From: JBBIRG01 sp964410965
GTDB lineage: Bacteria; CLD3; SB21; JBBIRG01
Direction of reading: 5' to 3'
Length of the DNA: 64,000 nucleotides
Assembly (NCBI GenBank): GCA_964410965.1
Contig: CAYPIY010000004.1
Span: 248,001 to 312,000, forward strand
In this document: one piece after another, positions 53,877 through 61,424 of the stretch
How the letters are laid out: each line of letters opens with the position of its first letter
How positions within the stretch are numbered: position 1 is the first letter of the stretch
Position numbers and translations under genes: made by a program
Notes under the pieces: generated by a model
Seen by the model: the letters and a program-made list of their open reading frames with translations, nothing else
Databases searched by the model: none
What the model was told of the DNA's origin: nothing

Positions 53877-54764
53877 CTAAATTACATTAATTCCATATTC
53901 CGGTCCGCCGCCGTTCAGCCGTTCCACTGCCGTTTTCAGTCCGCGCTCAAACATCACTTTCGCCATGTGCAAACGGTATTCTTTGGAAGCGCGGATATCC
54001 GTTATCGGTGATATGGTTTTTTCAATCAGCGGATAACATTTCTGAATGATCGTATCGTCGATTTTTTGTTTGCTGATCATTTTTTCTATTTCTGCCGCAC
54101 GCACCGGAACCGGCGCGACCGAACCGAATGAAACGCGGAATGTTCCGTCATCCAAAGCAAGTATGACCAGATTGACCTGCGCGAGATCTTCTCCCATATA
54201 CCGCCCGAGCTTGACAAAACAACCGGAATGCTTTTTACCGGGCGAGGCCATGGATATGCCTGTAACGAATTCATCCTTTCTCAGCGCTGTTTTCCGAGAA
54301 CCGGTGAACCATTGATCCGCAGAAATTCTTCGCTCACCGTTTTTTCCTGTGGCAACTACCGACGCATCATAAGCGGACAAAACCGGCGCTGAATCGGCGC
54401 AGGGAACGGCGGAGCAGATGTTGCCGGCCATCGTAGCCCGGTTTCTGATTCCGCAGGAGGCGACCATTTTGCTCATCTCATAAATAACCGGAAAGTTTTT
54501 TCTTATGATGTCAGATTCAATCAGATCGGAAAACGTTACCAGCGCGCCGATCCATAGCGTATTATCAACAAAAGATATTTTTTTCAACTCATACAATCCC
54601 TTGATATCCACGACAAGTTCCGGTGAAGCAAGACCTTCCTTGATTTCGCCGACCAGATCAGTACCTCCGGCCAGTATGGCTGTTTTCTTACTTTGCGCGA
54701 TAAGATCGACCGCTTCATGTATGTTTTTCGGTTTAGCGTATTCAAAGTTATGAACTATGGGCAC
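53877..54764 (-). CDS. Molybdenum hydroxylase FAD-binding subunit
   Basis: The 295-residue medium subunit of a xanthine-dehydrogenase-type enzyme. It has the FAD-binding motifs AGGTDLVGE, WIGALVTFSDL, ATMAGNICSAVPCADSAPVL and the C-terminal CO-dehydrogenase flavoprotein domain. The start is GTG, supported by a strong GGAGG site 6 bp upstream. Its stop codon abuts one of two related hairpins that separate it from the [2Fe-2S] gene. Confidence 0.94.
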   Translation of the reverse strand: MPIVHNFEYAKPKNIHEAVDLIAQSKKTAILAGGTDLVGEIKEGLASPELVVDIKGLYELKKISFVDNTLWIGALVTFSDLIESDIIRKNFPVIYEMSKMVASCGIRNRATMAGNICSAVPCADSAPVLSAYDASVVATGKNGERRISADQWFTGSRKTALRKDEFVTGISMASPGKKHSGCFVKLGRYMGEDLAQVNLVILALDDGTFRVSFGSVAPVPVRAAEIEKMISKQKIDDTIIQKCYPLIEKTISPITDIRASKEYRLHMAKVMFERGLKTAVERLNGGGPEYGINVI

Positions 54765-54804
54765 GTCAGCCTCCGTTGTTCAGATTATACATCATTATTG
54801 TTGA

Positions 54805-54868
54805 TCGCCGCAGATTCACAGATTAAACAGAATATTTCTTTGTATGCTCTGAGAACTCTGCGGTTAAA
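54805..54868. repeat. Imperfect inverted repeat (CCGCAGATTCACAG type)
   Basis: GCCGCAGATTCACAGATTAA on the left and GCTCTGAGAACTCTGCGGTTAA on the right form an imperfect hairpin of about 64 bases. It ends 8 bp before the stop codon of the cyclase gene. Repeats of this look are scattered in many FCB-type genomes by my recollection; no transposase is present. Confidence 0.6.
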
Positions 54869-54875
54869 TATTTAC

Positions 54876-55694
54876 CTATTTGGGAAGAAAAGCGACGATC
54901 CGGCACATAGCCGATTCCAATTCAATGCCTCTCAGCGGGAAACAGCCAATCCACGCGCGTTTGTTGCTGAGTTTATTGATCTCACCCCCCAGATTTTCTG
55001 CATGAACGAGTTTCTTTGGGAATAACTTCAGGTGCATCACCTGGTAATATTCGTCCTGCGGGAACATCTCGTCCCATGATTTAACGCCGTATTTCTTAAT
55101 TAATTTCTTCTCGGCTTCCTGGAATCTCGCGGGATGCCACTGGCGGATAATCGTATTCATCGGATGGTCCGCGCTGCCGCAATCCACGCCGATCCATTTG
55201 ATCTTCATGTCGACCGCCCATTTGTGAAATCCCGGTCCCGGGCCCGGATGCTTGACGAAGTAGCGGATTTCATCCGATCCTTTCTGATCCCACGCGTACT
55301 TGTTGTATCCGGTGTTGATGATAAGGATATCCCCTTTTTTGATCTCCGCTTTTTTCATCAGCATCTCAGGTGAATACAGATCGTAATCGCCGACTTCATC
55401 TGAAATATCAACCACAACGCCGGGGCCAACCCATTCATTCATGGGAACGTCGCCGATGGACCGTCCGGACGCGTGAAAATGGATCTCGCCGTCCATGTGC
55501 GTCCCGACATGATTGCTCGTCGTGATGATCTGGCCGTTGGCGCCCTGTCCCATATGGGCGCCGGCGATGCGTTTGAAATATTGTATGCCAAACGGCATGT
55601 AACTTGGCCACGGCGGTGTATGAATGCTCAGCCGCTGTGTCAGGTCGTACATTTGTAAGCTATCCATAAATTTGAAAAAGTCGTTCATGTTCAT
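54876..55694 (-). CDS. Cyclase-family metal-dependent hydrolase (kynurenine-formamidase-like)
   Basis: A 272-residue soluble enzyme of the cyclase superfamily. The family signature HxGTHxDxxxH is complete: NHVGTHMDGEIHF (His62, Thr65, His66, Asp68, His72). Members hydrolyse N-formylkynurenine, isatin and other cyclic or formyl amides with a divalent metal. GGAG lies 8 bp before the ATG. It follows the AllG-type gene and precedes the molybdenum hydroxylase, so ring-opening of a hydroxylated N-heterocycle is a reasonable but unproven role. Confidence 0.88.
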   Translation of the reverse strand: MNMNDFFKFMDSLQMYDLTQRLSIHTPPWPSYMPFGIQYFKRIAGAHMGQGANGQIITTSNHVGTHMDGEIHFHASGRSIGDVPMNEWVGPGVVVDISDEVGDYDLYSPEMLMKKAEIKKGDILIINTGYNKYAWDQKGSDEIRYFVKHPGPGPGFHKWAVDMKIKWIGVDCGSADHPMNTIIRQWHPARFQEAEKKLIKKYGVKSWDEMFPQDEYYQVMHLKLFPKKLVHAENLGGEINKLSNKRAWIGCFPLRGIELESAMCRIVAFLPK

Positions 55695-55722
55695 TTCTTA
55701 TTCTCCTATGGTTATATGGGTT

Positions 55723-55799
55723 TGCCACAAAGGCACCAAGACACAAAATAAGAACAGCATTTATCTAATATTTCTTAGTGCCTTTGTGTCTTCGTGGCT
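55723..55799. repeat. MITE-like palindromic element (GCCACRAAG type)
   Basis: Left arm GCCACAAAGGCACCAAGACA and right arm (reverse complement) GCCACGAAGACACAAAGGCA are imperfect inverted repeats of about 24 bases around an AT-rich centre. Both arms follow an 8-base period (CAC-RAAGR). It begins 28 bp after the cyclase start codon region and ends at the AllG-type stop codon. Single degenerate arms occur at 44638-44660 and 32037-32060. Confidence 0.65.
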
Positions 55800-55800
55800 A

Positions 55801-57198
55801 TTATGGTTTCAATTTATCAGCAAATGCAATCAGCGCTTTCTTAAACGGTTCCGCGGGCGCTTCCAGCACGCCGGCGCCTACTTGTCCGATGCCCGGATTT
55901 TTATGCGCAACACCGGTATCGATGAACGGAAAAACATTTTTTTCAATTACTTTAATCACGTCAATGCCGGTCGGTGTCCCGCGAAAATTCAGGTATGGAA
56001 TTTTATAGATATTATTTTCCGCGGAGGTAATCTCATACATCTTTAAAGTATAATTTACGGCATCAGCCGTACTGCCGCCGACGAACTGGACGATCGCCGG
56101 AGAAGCGGCAATGGCAAATCCTCCGAGTCCGTTGGTTTCGGTAATGGAACTGTCGCCGATGTCGGGATTGGCGTCATCTTTAGTAAAGCCTTTAAAGAAT
56201 AACGCATCCGGTACGGGTGATATTCCCGTAAACCATTGATTTCCAGTTCCAGAAAGTTGTATGCCAAAATCTGTGCCGTTACGCGCCATAACAACAACAA
56301 TACTGCTGTTCTCAATATCCCTTGCCGCGTCAAGCGAGACTTTACTGGCCGCCATCGACAGATTCAAAAAGAAATGATCATTGCCGTTGACGAAATTCAG
56401 AACGCTGACGGCAGTTTCAGCATCACTGGTTGCGATAACGGCCGGCGCGAGAATGCGGTACAATAAAGATGTAGCGGCACGGTTTCGGTTATGTACTTCA
56501 TCGCCCATGTGAAGCGCCTGAGCGATAATATTCTTCAAATCAATTTTCCCTGCATTTTCTATCGCTTTTTTTAATGCTGGATACAGAACCGATTCCATCC
56601 ATTTCAGGCGTTCAATCACGGAATCATCATACGCACCGTAACGGAGCACTTTTCCGAGCCCTTCGTTCATAGTTGTGTACGACTTATTCTTATATTCGTC
56701 GTTTTCCAGAATGAACACGGGCATGGATGCCGCGACAACGCCCGCCATTGGTCCGACGGAGGAATGCTCATGGCACGGCGCGAAATCGATCTCTCCGGAC
56801 GCGGCTTTTTTCTCCGCTTCTTCAAATGTTTTTGCGAATCCTTCGTAAATTAATGCCCCGATCACCGCGCCTTTCATCGGCCCGCACATGCGTTCCCACG
56901 TAACAGGCGGCCCGGCATGAAGCAGAAGATTCTTTTTCATTCCGGGAATGACGTCGATCGCTTTGCCCATCCCGGTGAGAAACGGTTTGCTGTTCAGTAT
57001 GCGTTTCACTGCTTCCTGATTCGCGGACTGAATTTTATCATGATTCGCCTGAATCCGTTCAATCACTTTCGGATCAAAGATGACCGGCGGTTTCCAGTCG
57101 ACCTGTATCGATTCGACGCCCTGCTGATCCAGCGTTTCCCTGAAGGATTTCAGTCCGATGTTGATGACTTTGAGTTCGCTTTTGAATAATGGGTTCAT
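55801..57198 (-). CDS. allG: AllG-type oxamate carbamoyltransferase subunit (DUF1116) with FdrA-tail-like N-terminus
   Basis: A 465-residue protein of the DUF1116 family (E. coli YlbE, now AllG). With AllF and AllH it is reported to form oxamate carbamoyltransferase, which turns oxalurate and phosphate into oxamate and carbamoyl phosphate. Motifs include LLHAGPPVTWERMCGPMKGA, MGDEVHNRNRAA, ARNGTDFGIQLSG and TGVAHKNPGIGQVGAG. The first 30 residues carry VINIGLKSF, which from memory matches the C-terminal tail of E. coli FdrA (VINIGLRSF). So a tail domain seems to have moved to this subunit. The ATG at 57198 is preferred to a TTG two codons earlier. Confidence 0.85.
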   Translation of the reverse strand: MNPLFKSELKVINIGLKSFRETLDQQGVESIQVDWKPPVIFDPKVIERIQANHDKIQSANQEAVKRILNSKPFLTGMGKAIDVIPGMKKNLLLHAGPPVTWERMCGPMKGAVIGALIYEGFAKTFEEAEKKAASGEIDFAPCHEHSSVGPMAGVVAASMPVFILENDEYKNKSYTTMNEGLGKVLRYGAYDDSVIERLKWMESVLYPALKKAIENAGKIDLKNIIAQALHMGDEVHNRNRAATSLLYRILAPAVIATSDAETAVSVLNFVNGNDHFFLNLSMAASKVSLDAARDIENSSIVVVMARNGTDFGIQLSGTGNQWFTGISPVPDALFFKGFTKDDANPDIGDSSITETNGLGGFAIAASPAIVQFVGGSTADAVNYTLKMYEITSAENNIYKIPYLNFRGTPTGIDVIKVIEKNVFPFIDTGVAHKNPGIGQVGAGVLEAPAEPFKKALIAFADKLKP

Positions 57199-57222
57199 AG
57201 TCAACTTTTTTTAATTGTAATA

Positions 57223-57450
57223 TTATTTTCCAATCATGTATAAAGTATCAGCGCTCAAATCGGCTTCATTTTCCCATTCAACCGAAAATCCTGTGTTAGT
57301 GAATTTATTAAATACTGAAGCATCTCGAAGCTCGGTAAAAATCCCTTTGTTTAAAAATGCGCTGATATCGCAATCTTTAATTTCGCCGCTTTGAAATTCT
57401 ACACGCAATATATTATCAGGTTGAGCCTGTGCATTAATGATTTTTTGCAT
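57223..57450 (-). CDS. DUF2442 protein
   Basis: A 75-residue protein with the DUF2442 pattern (RVEFQSGEIKDCDISAFLN, then F...SVEWENEADLSADTLY). Members often sit beside DUF4160 toxins, but no such partner is present. It lies between the AllF and AllG genes, splitting a pair that is usually adjacent. It may be a passenger gene. The start has only a weak ribosome-binding site. Confidence 0.75.
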   Translation of the reverse strand: MQKIINAQAQPDNILRVEFQSGEIKDCDISAFLNKGIFTELRDASVFNKFTNTGFSVEWENEADLSADTLYMIGK

Positions 57451-57514
57451 CAGTTATCTTTTTTGAAATCTATCGTTTTGACAAACATAACTCAAAGTAA
57501 ATGAGAATTTAACT

Positions 57515-59080
57515 TTAATTAATTTTTAATTCAATAATCAATCCCGCCAGTTCACTCGCGGCCGCGTTGGATTCCATAACGACGACTCCTTCCGCTTCCA
57601 GTCCGGCTTTAACGACGGCCCGATTCTGCGGATCTTTATCTGTGCCCGTAACAGATGCGATCACCGGTATATGTTTTCCCTGTTGTTTTGAGATATTCCG
57701 GACTTCTTTTATTACAGGAACAAGCTCGGCCAGAGGATTCATGTTAGAACCATAGCCGATTACCACATCCAGAAGAATCACGGCGGTCTCCGGGTCGTCC
57801 GCTTCAGTGAGTATTCGCTTGTTGCGTGTGGAATAATCGATCATCGGATGCGGCTTGCCGACTGTGAAATCGTCGTCACCCAAATCAATGATGGTATGCT
57901 TTTCGCTTTTCCAAATGTCTTTGATCTTTTTCACATTCCCGACCGGCGTGTTGGAATAAACCGGCTCCTTTATGTTCTGGAAGAACATCTGTGTTTCATC
58001 GCAGAACGTGCCGCCGCTGAATAACGCGCGTAAATACTTCTGTTCTTTTCTCAGTTTTCCGGATAATTGCTTTGCCAAATCATTCAGTCCAACGGAACGG
58101 TTTTTCAGTTTAGCCGTAACTTCGTCCGGATTCTTCTTTTGCGAATAAGCAACCGCAATCAACGCCGCTTCTTCGAGCGTTTGCGCCAGCCTGATTTTCG
58201 TTTTCCGCAGCAAATCCTTTGAAGCGTTCAGAAACAGCGCAACGACAGGCTTGTCAATCGTATCGACCAGTTCATTGATCTTCATGACGACTTCATCCGC
58301 GGGCGGCTTGGATACCAGCAGAATGACTTCTGTCTGCGGATCGCCGGCCAGAGCCTTGATTCCTTCAATGAACATGATCCCGCCTACGTCTTTCTTGACG
58401 TCCCTTCCGCCGGTACCGATGGCCTGAGTGATGCCGCCGCCGTTATTGGAAATAATAGTAGTTACTTCCTGCAAACCCGTTCCTGACGCGGCGACAATGC
58501 CGATGTTCCCGCGGGTGACCACATTCGCGAACGCCAGCGGTACACCGTTGATGATTGCCGTTCCGCAGTCCGGCCCCATGACGAACAGACCTTTATCGCG
58601 GGCGTATTTTTTCAATTCGATTTCCTGTTCGATCGTAACGTTATCGGAGAACAGCATCACGTGAAGCCCGTTCCGCAGGGCTTTCATCGCCTCATGTCCC
58701 GCGTAACGACCGGCGACGGATATCATAGCCATGTTCGCGCCCGGCAATTGCTGTACGGCGGATTCGATGCTCATCGGGTTTAGTGTTTCACCGGTCGTTT
58801 TCGATTCCTTCGACTGTTTCAGCAGTTCGTTGATTTTTCCAAGAATGATGTCGGATTCCTCCGCTGAGCCGTATTGGAACGCGATCATCAGGTCCATGTC
58901 GTCCGCGGATTTCAGCTCATCGGTTATCAGCCCGGCGGATTGCAGCATAGATTTGTTTTCCTTCGTTCCCATGACGACCGCCGAATCTGTGACAGCTTCA
59001 ATCTCGCTTATCTTCTTCGCGATGAACATCAGAGAAACGGAATCGAAATATTCGCCTTTTTTGAGAATGCTATTAATCAT
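57515..59080 (-). CDS. allF: AllF/FdrA-type oxamate carbamoyltransferase subunit
   Basis: A 521-residue protein of the succinyl-CoA-synthetase-like FdrA family. The strongest matches are GPDCGTAIINGVPLAFANV, ASGTGLQEV, SKPPADEVVMKI, GDDDFTVGKPHPMID and LLDVVIGYGSNMNPLAELV. It appears to lack the C-terminal VINIG tail present in E. coli FdrA, which is found instead on the neighbouring AllG-type protein. The start at 59080 is preferred to the earlier frame because GGAAAA precedes it and it is 4 bp from the AllH stop codon. Confidence 0.9.
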   Translation of the reverse strand: MINSILKKGEYFDSVSLMFIAKKISEIEAVTDSAVVMGTKENKSMLQSAGLITDELKSADDMDLMIAFQYGSAEESDIILGKINELLKQSKESKTTGETLNPMSIESAVQQLPGANMAMISVAGRYAGHEAMKALRNGLHVMLFSDNVTIEQEIELKKYARDKGLFVMGPDCGTAIINGVPLAFANVVTRGNIGIVAASGTGLQEVTTIISNNGGGITQAIGTGGRDVKKDVGGIMFIEGIKALAGDPQTEVILLVSKPPADEVVMKINELVDTIDKPVVALFLNASKDLLRKTKIRLAQTLEEAALIAVAYSQKKNPDEVTAKLKNRSVGLNDLAKQLSGKLRKEQKYLRALFSGGTFCDETQMFFQNIKEPVYSNTPVGNVKKIKDIWKSEKHTIIDLGDDDFTVGKPHPMIDYSTRNKRILTEADDPETAVILLDVVIGYGSNMNPLAELVPVIKEVRNISKQQGKHIPVIASVTGTDKDPQNRAVVKAGLEAEGVVVMESNAAASELAGLIIELKIN

Positions 59081-59084
59081 GATC

Positions 59085-59903
59085 TCATTTTCCTTCAATA
59101 CCAATAATTAACCCCACGCACCAATCCGCGCCGGAAGTTGCGCCATGCGCAAGAACTTGATTTACTCTCTCCTCGATCCTATTCTTACTGTCATAAAATA
59201 CCGCCCGGATTAATTCTTTGAAATTCTCGCTCAGCCAGCCCTTTGCGGATGCCTCTAAAAAAGCGTTCGTTAAAATGTTATTGCTTCTTGATTCATCGAA
59301 TACATTCTGAATCAAATCCCTGTAATCTATCCTGAATAACTTCTGCCGTAAATTCAACGCCTGCAAAAAACCCGCTATAAAATCGTCACCGCTCGGCGTC
59401 AGCCCGAATCCTGCGCCTTTAATCATCCGTATAGCGCTGATGGTATCGCTCGAATTAAAATGATTCATCGCAAAATCAAACCGGCTGACTAATTCCATCT
59501 CGTAGCTTGTTTTAAAATGCTTTCTGCGTGTATTATCCAGCAAAAAAACCAGGCTCTTTTCGGACGCGCGCTGAACCAGATTTTCTTTTAAAAATTGGAG
59601 CTTCTCCGAAAAAATTCTTTCGTCAACTCCGTTTAATTCAATTTCCGAGTCATATTTTTCAGACTCATCAAAAGGAACTATTTCATCATTCAGGGAAAAA
59701 GAATTATCATCGATTGTCAGATGATTTAAAGCCGTTAAATCAGTACCGTCAAGAACCAGATTGAAAGGGCCTCCGCCGGCCGATTGATGAACAACCGCAA
59801 CCAGATGATGATCCGAAACAAAATTGACCACCTGATTGAAACGCGAATGAACCTTATATGTCCCTTTTCCTAAATGATCGCCGAAACTGATGAGCCTGAT
59901 CAT
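59085..59903 (-). CDS. allH: AllH-type oxamate carbamoyltransferase subunit (DUF2877)
   Basis: A 272-residue protein of the DUF2877 family (E. coli YlbF, now AllH). The family motifs GFGLTPSGDDFIAGFLQAL (about residue 170) and GATSGADWCVGL near the C-terminus are clear. It overlaps the DUF35 gene by 4 bp (ATGA) and abuts the AllF gene, so the subunits are made together. The three Alls in one unit support a functional complex rather than isolated paralogues. No carbamate kinase gene follows, unlike E. coli. Confidence 0.85.
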   Translation of the reverse strand: MIRLISFGDHLGKGTYKVHSRFNQVVNFVSDHHLVAVVHQSAGGGPFNLVLDGTDLTALNHLTIDDNSFSLNDEIVPFDESEKYDSEIELNGVDERIFSEKLQFLKENLVQRASEKSLVFLLDNTRRKHFKTSYEMELVSRFDFAMNHFNSSDTISAIRMIKGAGFGLTPSGDDFIAGFLQALNLRQKLFRIDYRDLIQNVFDESRSNNILTNAFLEASAKGWLSENFKELIRAVFYDSKNRIEERVNQVLAHGATSGADWCVGLIIGIEGK

Positions 59904-60247
59904 TCTTTCGAGAAAATCATCCCGTAATATTTATCATACGTCGTTTTGCGGACCACATCCACTTTGCCGGTGACGCGCATCCCTGTTTTTGGCTCTTTGA
60001 TGTTCAGCTGTCCCAGCATTTTCAGTCCGTCGTCCAGCTGGACAATACCGAGCGACAAGGTCGCCACTTCAAAATCCGCCGTGGGATTGTGCAGGACGGT
60101 ATAGGTCACCAGTTTCCCTTTTTTGGCCATCGGGACAATATCAAATTCGTTATGCTCGTTCTCGCCGCATTTTTTGCAGATCGTCCGGTACGGGTAATGC
60201 AGTTCGCCGCATTTTTTGCATTTATAGGCATAGATATTCCGTTCCAT
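59900..60247 (-). CDS. DUF35 Zn-ribbon/OB-fold protein, partner of the thiolase-like protein
   Basis: A 115-residue protein. The N-terminal zinc ribbon has CKKC (Cys10, Cys13) and CKKC (Cys24, Cys27), and an OB-fold follows. DUF35 proteins form complexes with thiolase-like enzymes, as in archaeal HMG-CoA synthesis or steroid side-chain aldolases (ChsH2/Ltp2). It is encoded 1 bp after the thiolase-like gene with GGGAG as ribosome-binding site, and overlaps the AllH gene. Confidence 0.92.
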   Translation of the reverse strand: MERNIYAYKCKKCGELHYPYRTICKKCGENEHNEFDIVPMAKKGKLVTYTVLHNPTADFEVATLSLGIVQLDDGLKMLGQLNIKEPKTGMRVTGKVDVVRKTTYDKYYGMIFSKE

Positions 60248-60248
60248 G

Positions 60249-61424
60249 TTACTTCTCCCGGATAAAGGTTAAGCAGACCACGTTGTTGCCGAATCCGCCG
60301 AAATTGCACGTGAATCCGACCTTCGCGTTTTTGACCTGCCGTTTTTCCGCATCACCGCGCAGCTGGAGCACGATTTCATGTGCCTGTCCGACGCCTGTCG
60401 CGCCCACAGGATGACCTTTCGCTTTTAAACCGCCCGAGGGATTGATAGGAATCTTCCCGCCGATCTGTGTTTCGCCGCGTTCCAGCGCGAGATGGCCCTC
60501 GCCTTTCTTGAAGAACCCGACTTCTTCGCTTTCCACGATTTCAAGAATCGTGAACGCATCGTGCAGTTCGGCGACATTGACGTCCTGCGGCGTAATGCCC
60601 GCCATCGCCATGGATTGTTTCGCCGCCTCGCGCACAGCCAGCAGATCCGTGGGTTCTTTGCGCTCGAACACTGCGTGCGTATCCGTTGCCTGGCCGACTC
60701 CGGCGAGACGAACCATCGGTTTATTGATTTTTTTCATCACATCCGCCGAGGCGAGAATTAAGCACGCTCCGCCGTCGGATACGGGACACATATCATAGAA
60801 CCGCAAAGGTTCTGCGATGAACGGATTGTTCGTCGAAGCTTCCGGCGATTCGAGTATGCCCGCGATCGAAATTTCTTCATGCAGATGCGCGAAGAAATTG
60901 TCCATCGCGTTCTTGTGATTTTTTACCGCCACCATCGCCAGATGACGGGATGTGACGCCGTATTTTTCCATGTACAATCTTGTGAACATACCGGCCAGAG
61001 CGGGTAAAGTAACGCCGTAAATGTATTCCGCCATAGGATGGCTCAGCGTGGCAACAAAATCGGTGGCTTCGAGAGGATTGACCGCGCGCATGCGTTCCGC
61101 GCCGATCACCATCACCACGTCGTGCATGCCTGATGCGATGGCCATGTAACCCTGCTTGATCGCGGACGCGCCCGAAGCCGGTCCGTTCTCGATGGTTTCC
61201 GCACCCGCAGGCGTGAGGCTCATATGATCGATGACGGCGCTTGCTAATCCGGTCTGGCCGTTAATGCGGCCGCCACCCATGTTCGCGACGTATAAATGAT
61301 CAATTTTCTTCAGGCCGCTGTCCTTCATGGCCATCAGGCCCGGATAGGCGGCGATTTCATACAACGGGTACTCAAGCCGCGTAAAGCTTGTGATCCCGAT
61401 TCCGGCGACATAGACTTCTCTCAT
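60249..61424 (-). CDS. Thiolase-like protein (SCPx type) lacking the nucleophilic cysteine
   Basis: A 391-residue thiolase-fold protein. Where active thiolases have (V/C)EAACASG, the sequence reads ENGPASGASAIKQG, so Pro82 replaces the nucleophilic Cys. The other active-site elements are kept: ELHDAFTILEI, NPSGGLKAKGHPVGATG and TCNFGGFGNN. Classical acyl transfer is therefore unlikely. A retro-aldol or decarboxylative role, or CoA-ester binding with the DUF35 partner, is possible. It overlaps the preceding gene by 4 bp. The similarity to archaeal acetyl-CoA acetyltransferases is otherwise strong. Confidence 0.9.
   Translation of the reverse strand: MREVYVAGIGITSFTRLEYPLYEIAAYPGLMAMKDSGLKKIDHLYVANMGGGRINGQTGLASAVIDHMSLTPAGAETIENGPASGASAIKQGYMAIASGMHDVVMVIGAERMRAVNPLEATDFVATLSHPMAEYIYGVTLPALAGMFTRLYMEKYGVTSRHLAMVAVKNHKNAMDNFFAHLHEEISIAGILESPEASTNNPFIAEPLRFYDMCPVSDGGACLILASADVMKKINKPMVRLAGVGQATDTHAVFERKEPTDLLAVREAAKQSMAMAGITPQDVNVAELHDAFTILEIVESEEVGFFKKGEGHLALERGETQIGGKIPINPSGGLKAKGHPVGATGVGQAHEIVLQLRGDAEKRQVKNAKVGFTCNFGGFGNNVVCLTFIREK

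Noticed and set aside
55624..56046. 140-residue plus-strand frame spanning the palindromic repeat
   Set aside because: It consists of repeat-derived and antisense sequence; frames of this kind recur wherever the repeat lies and do not indicate a gene.
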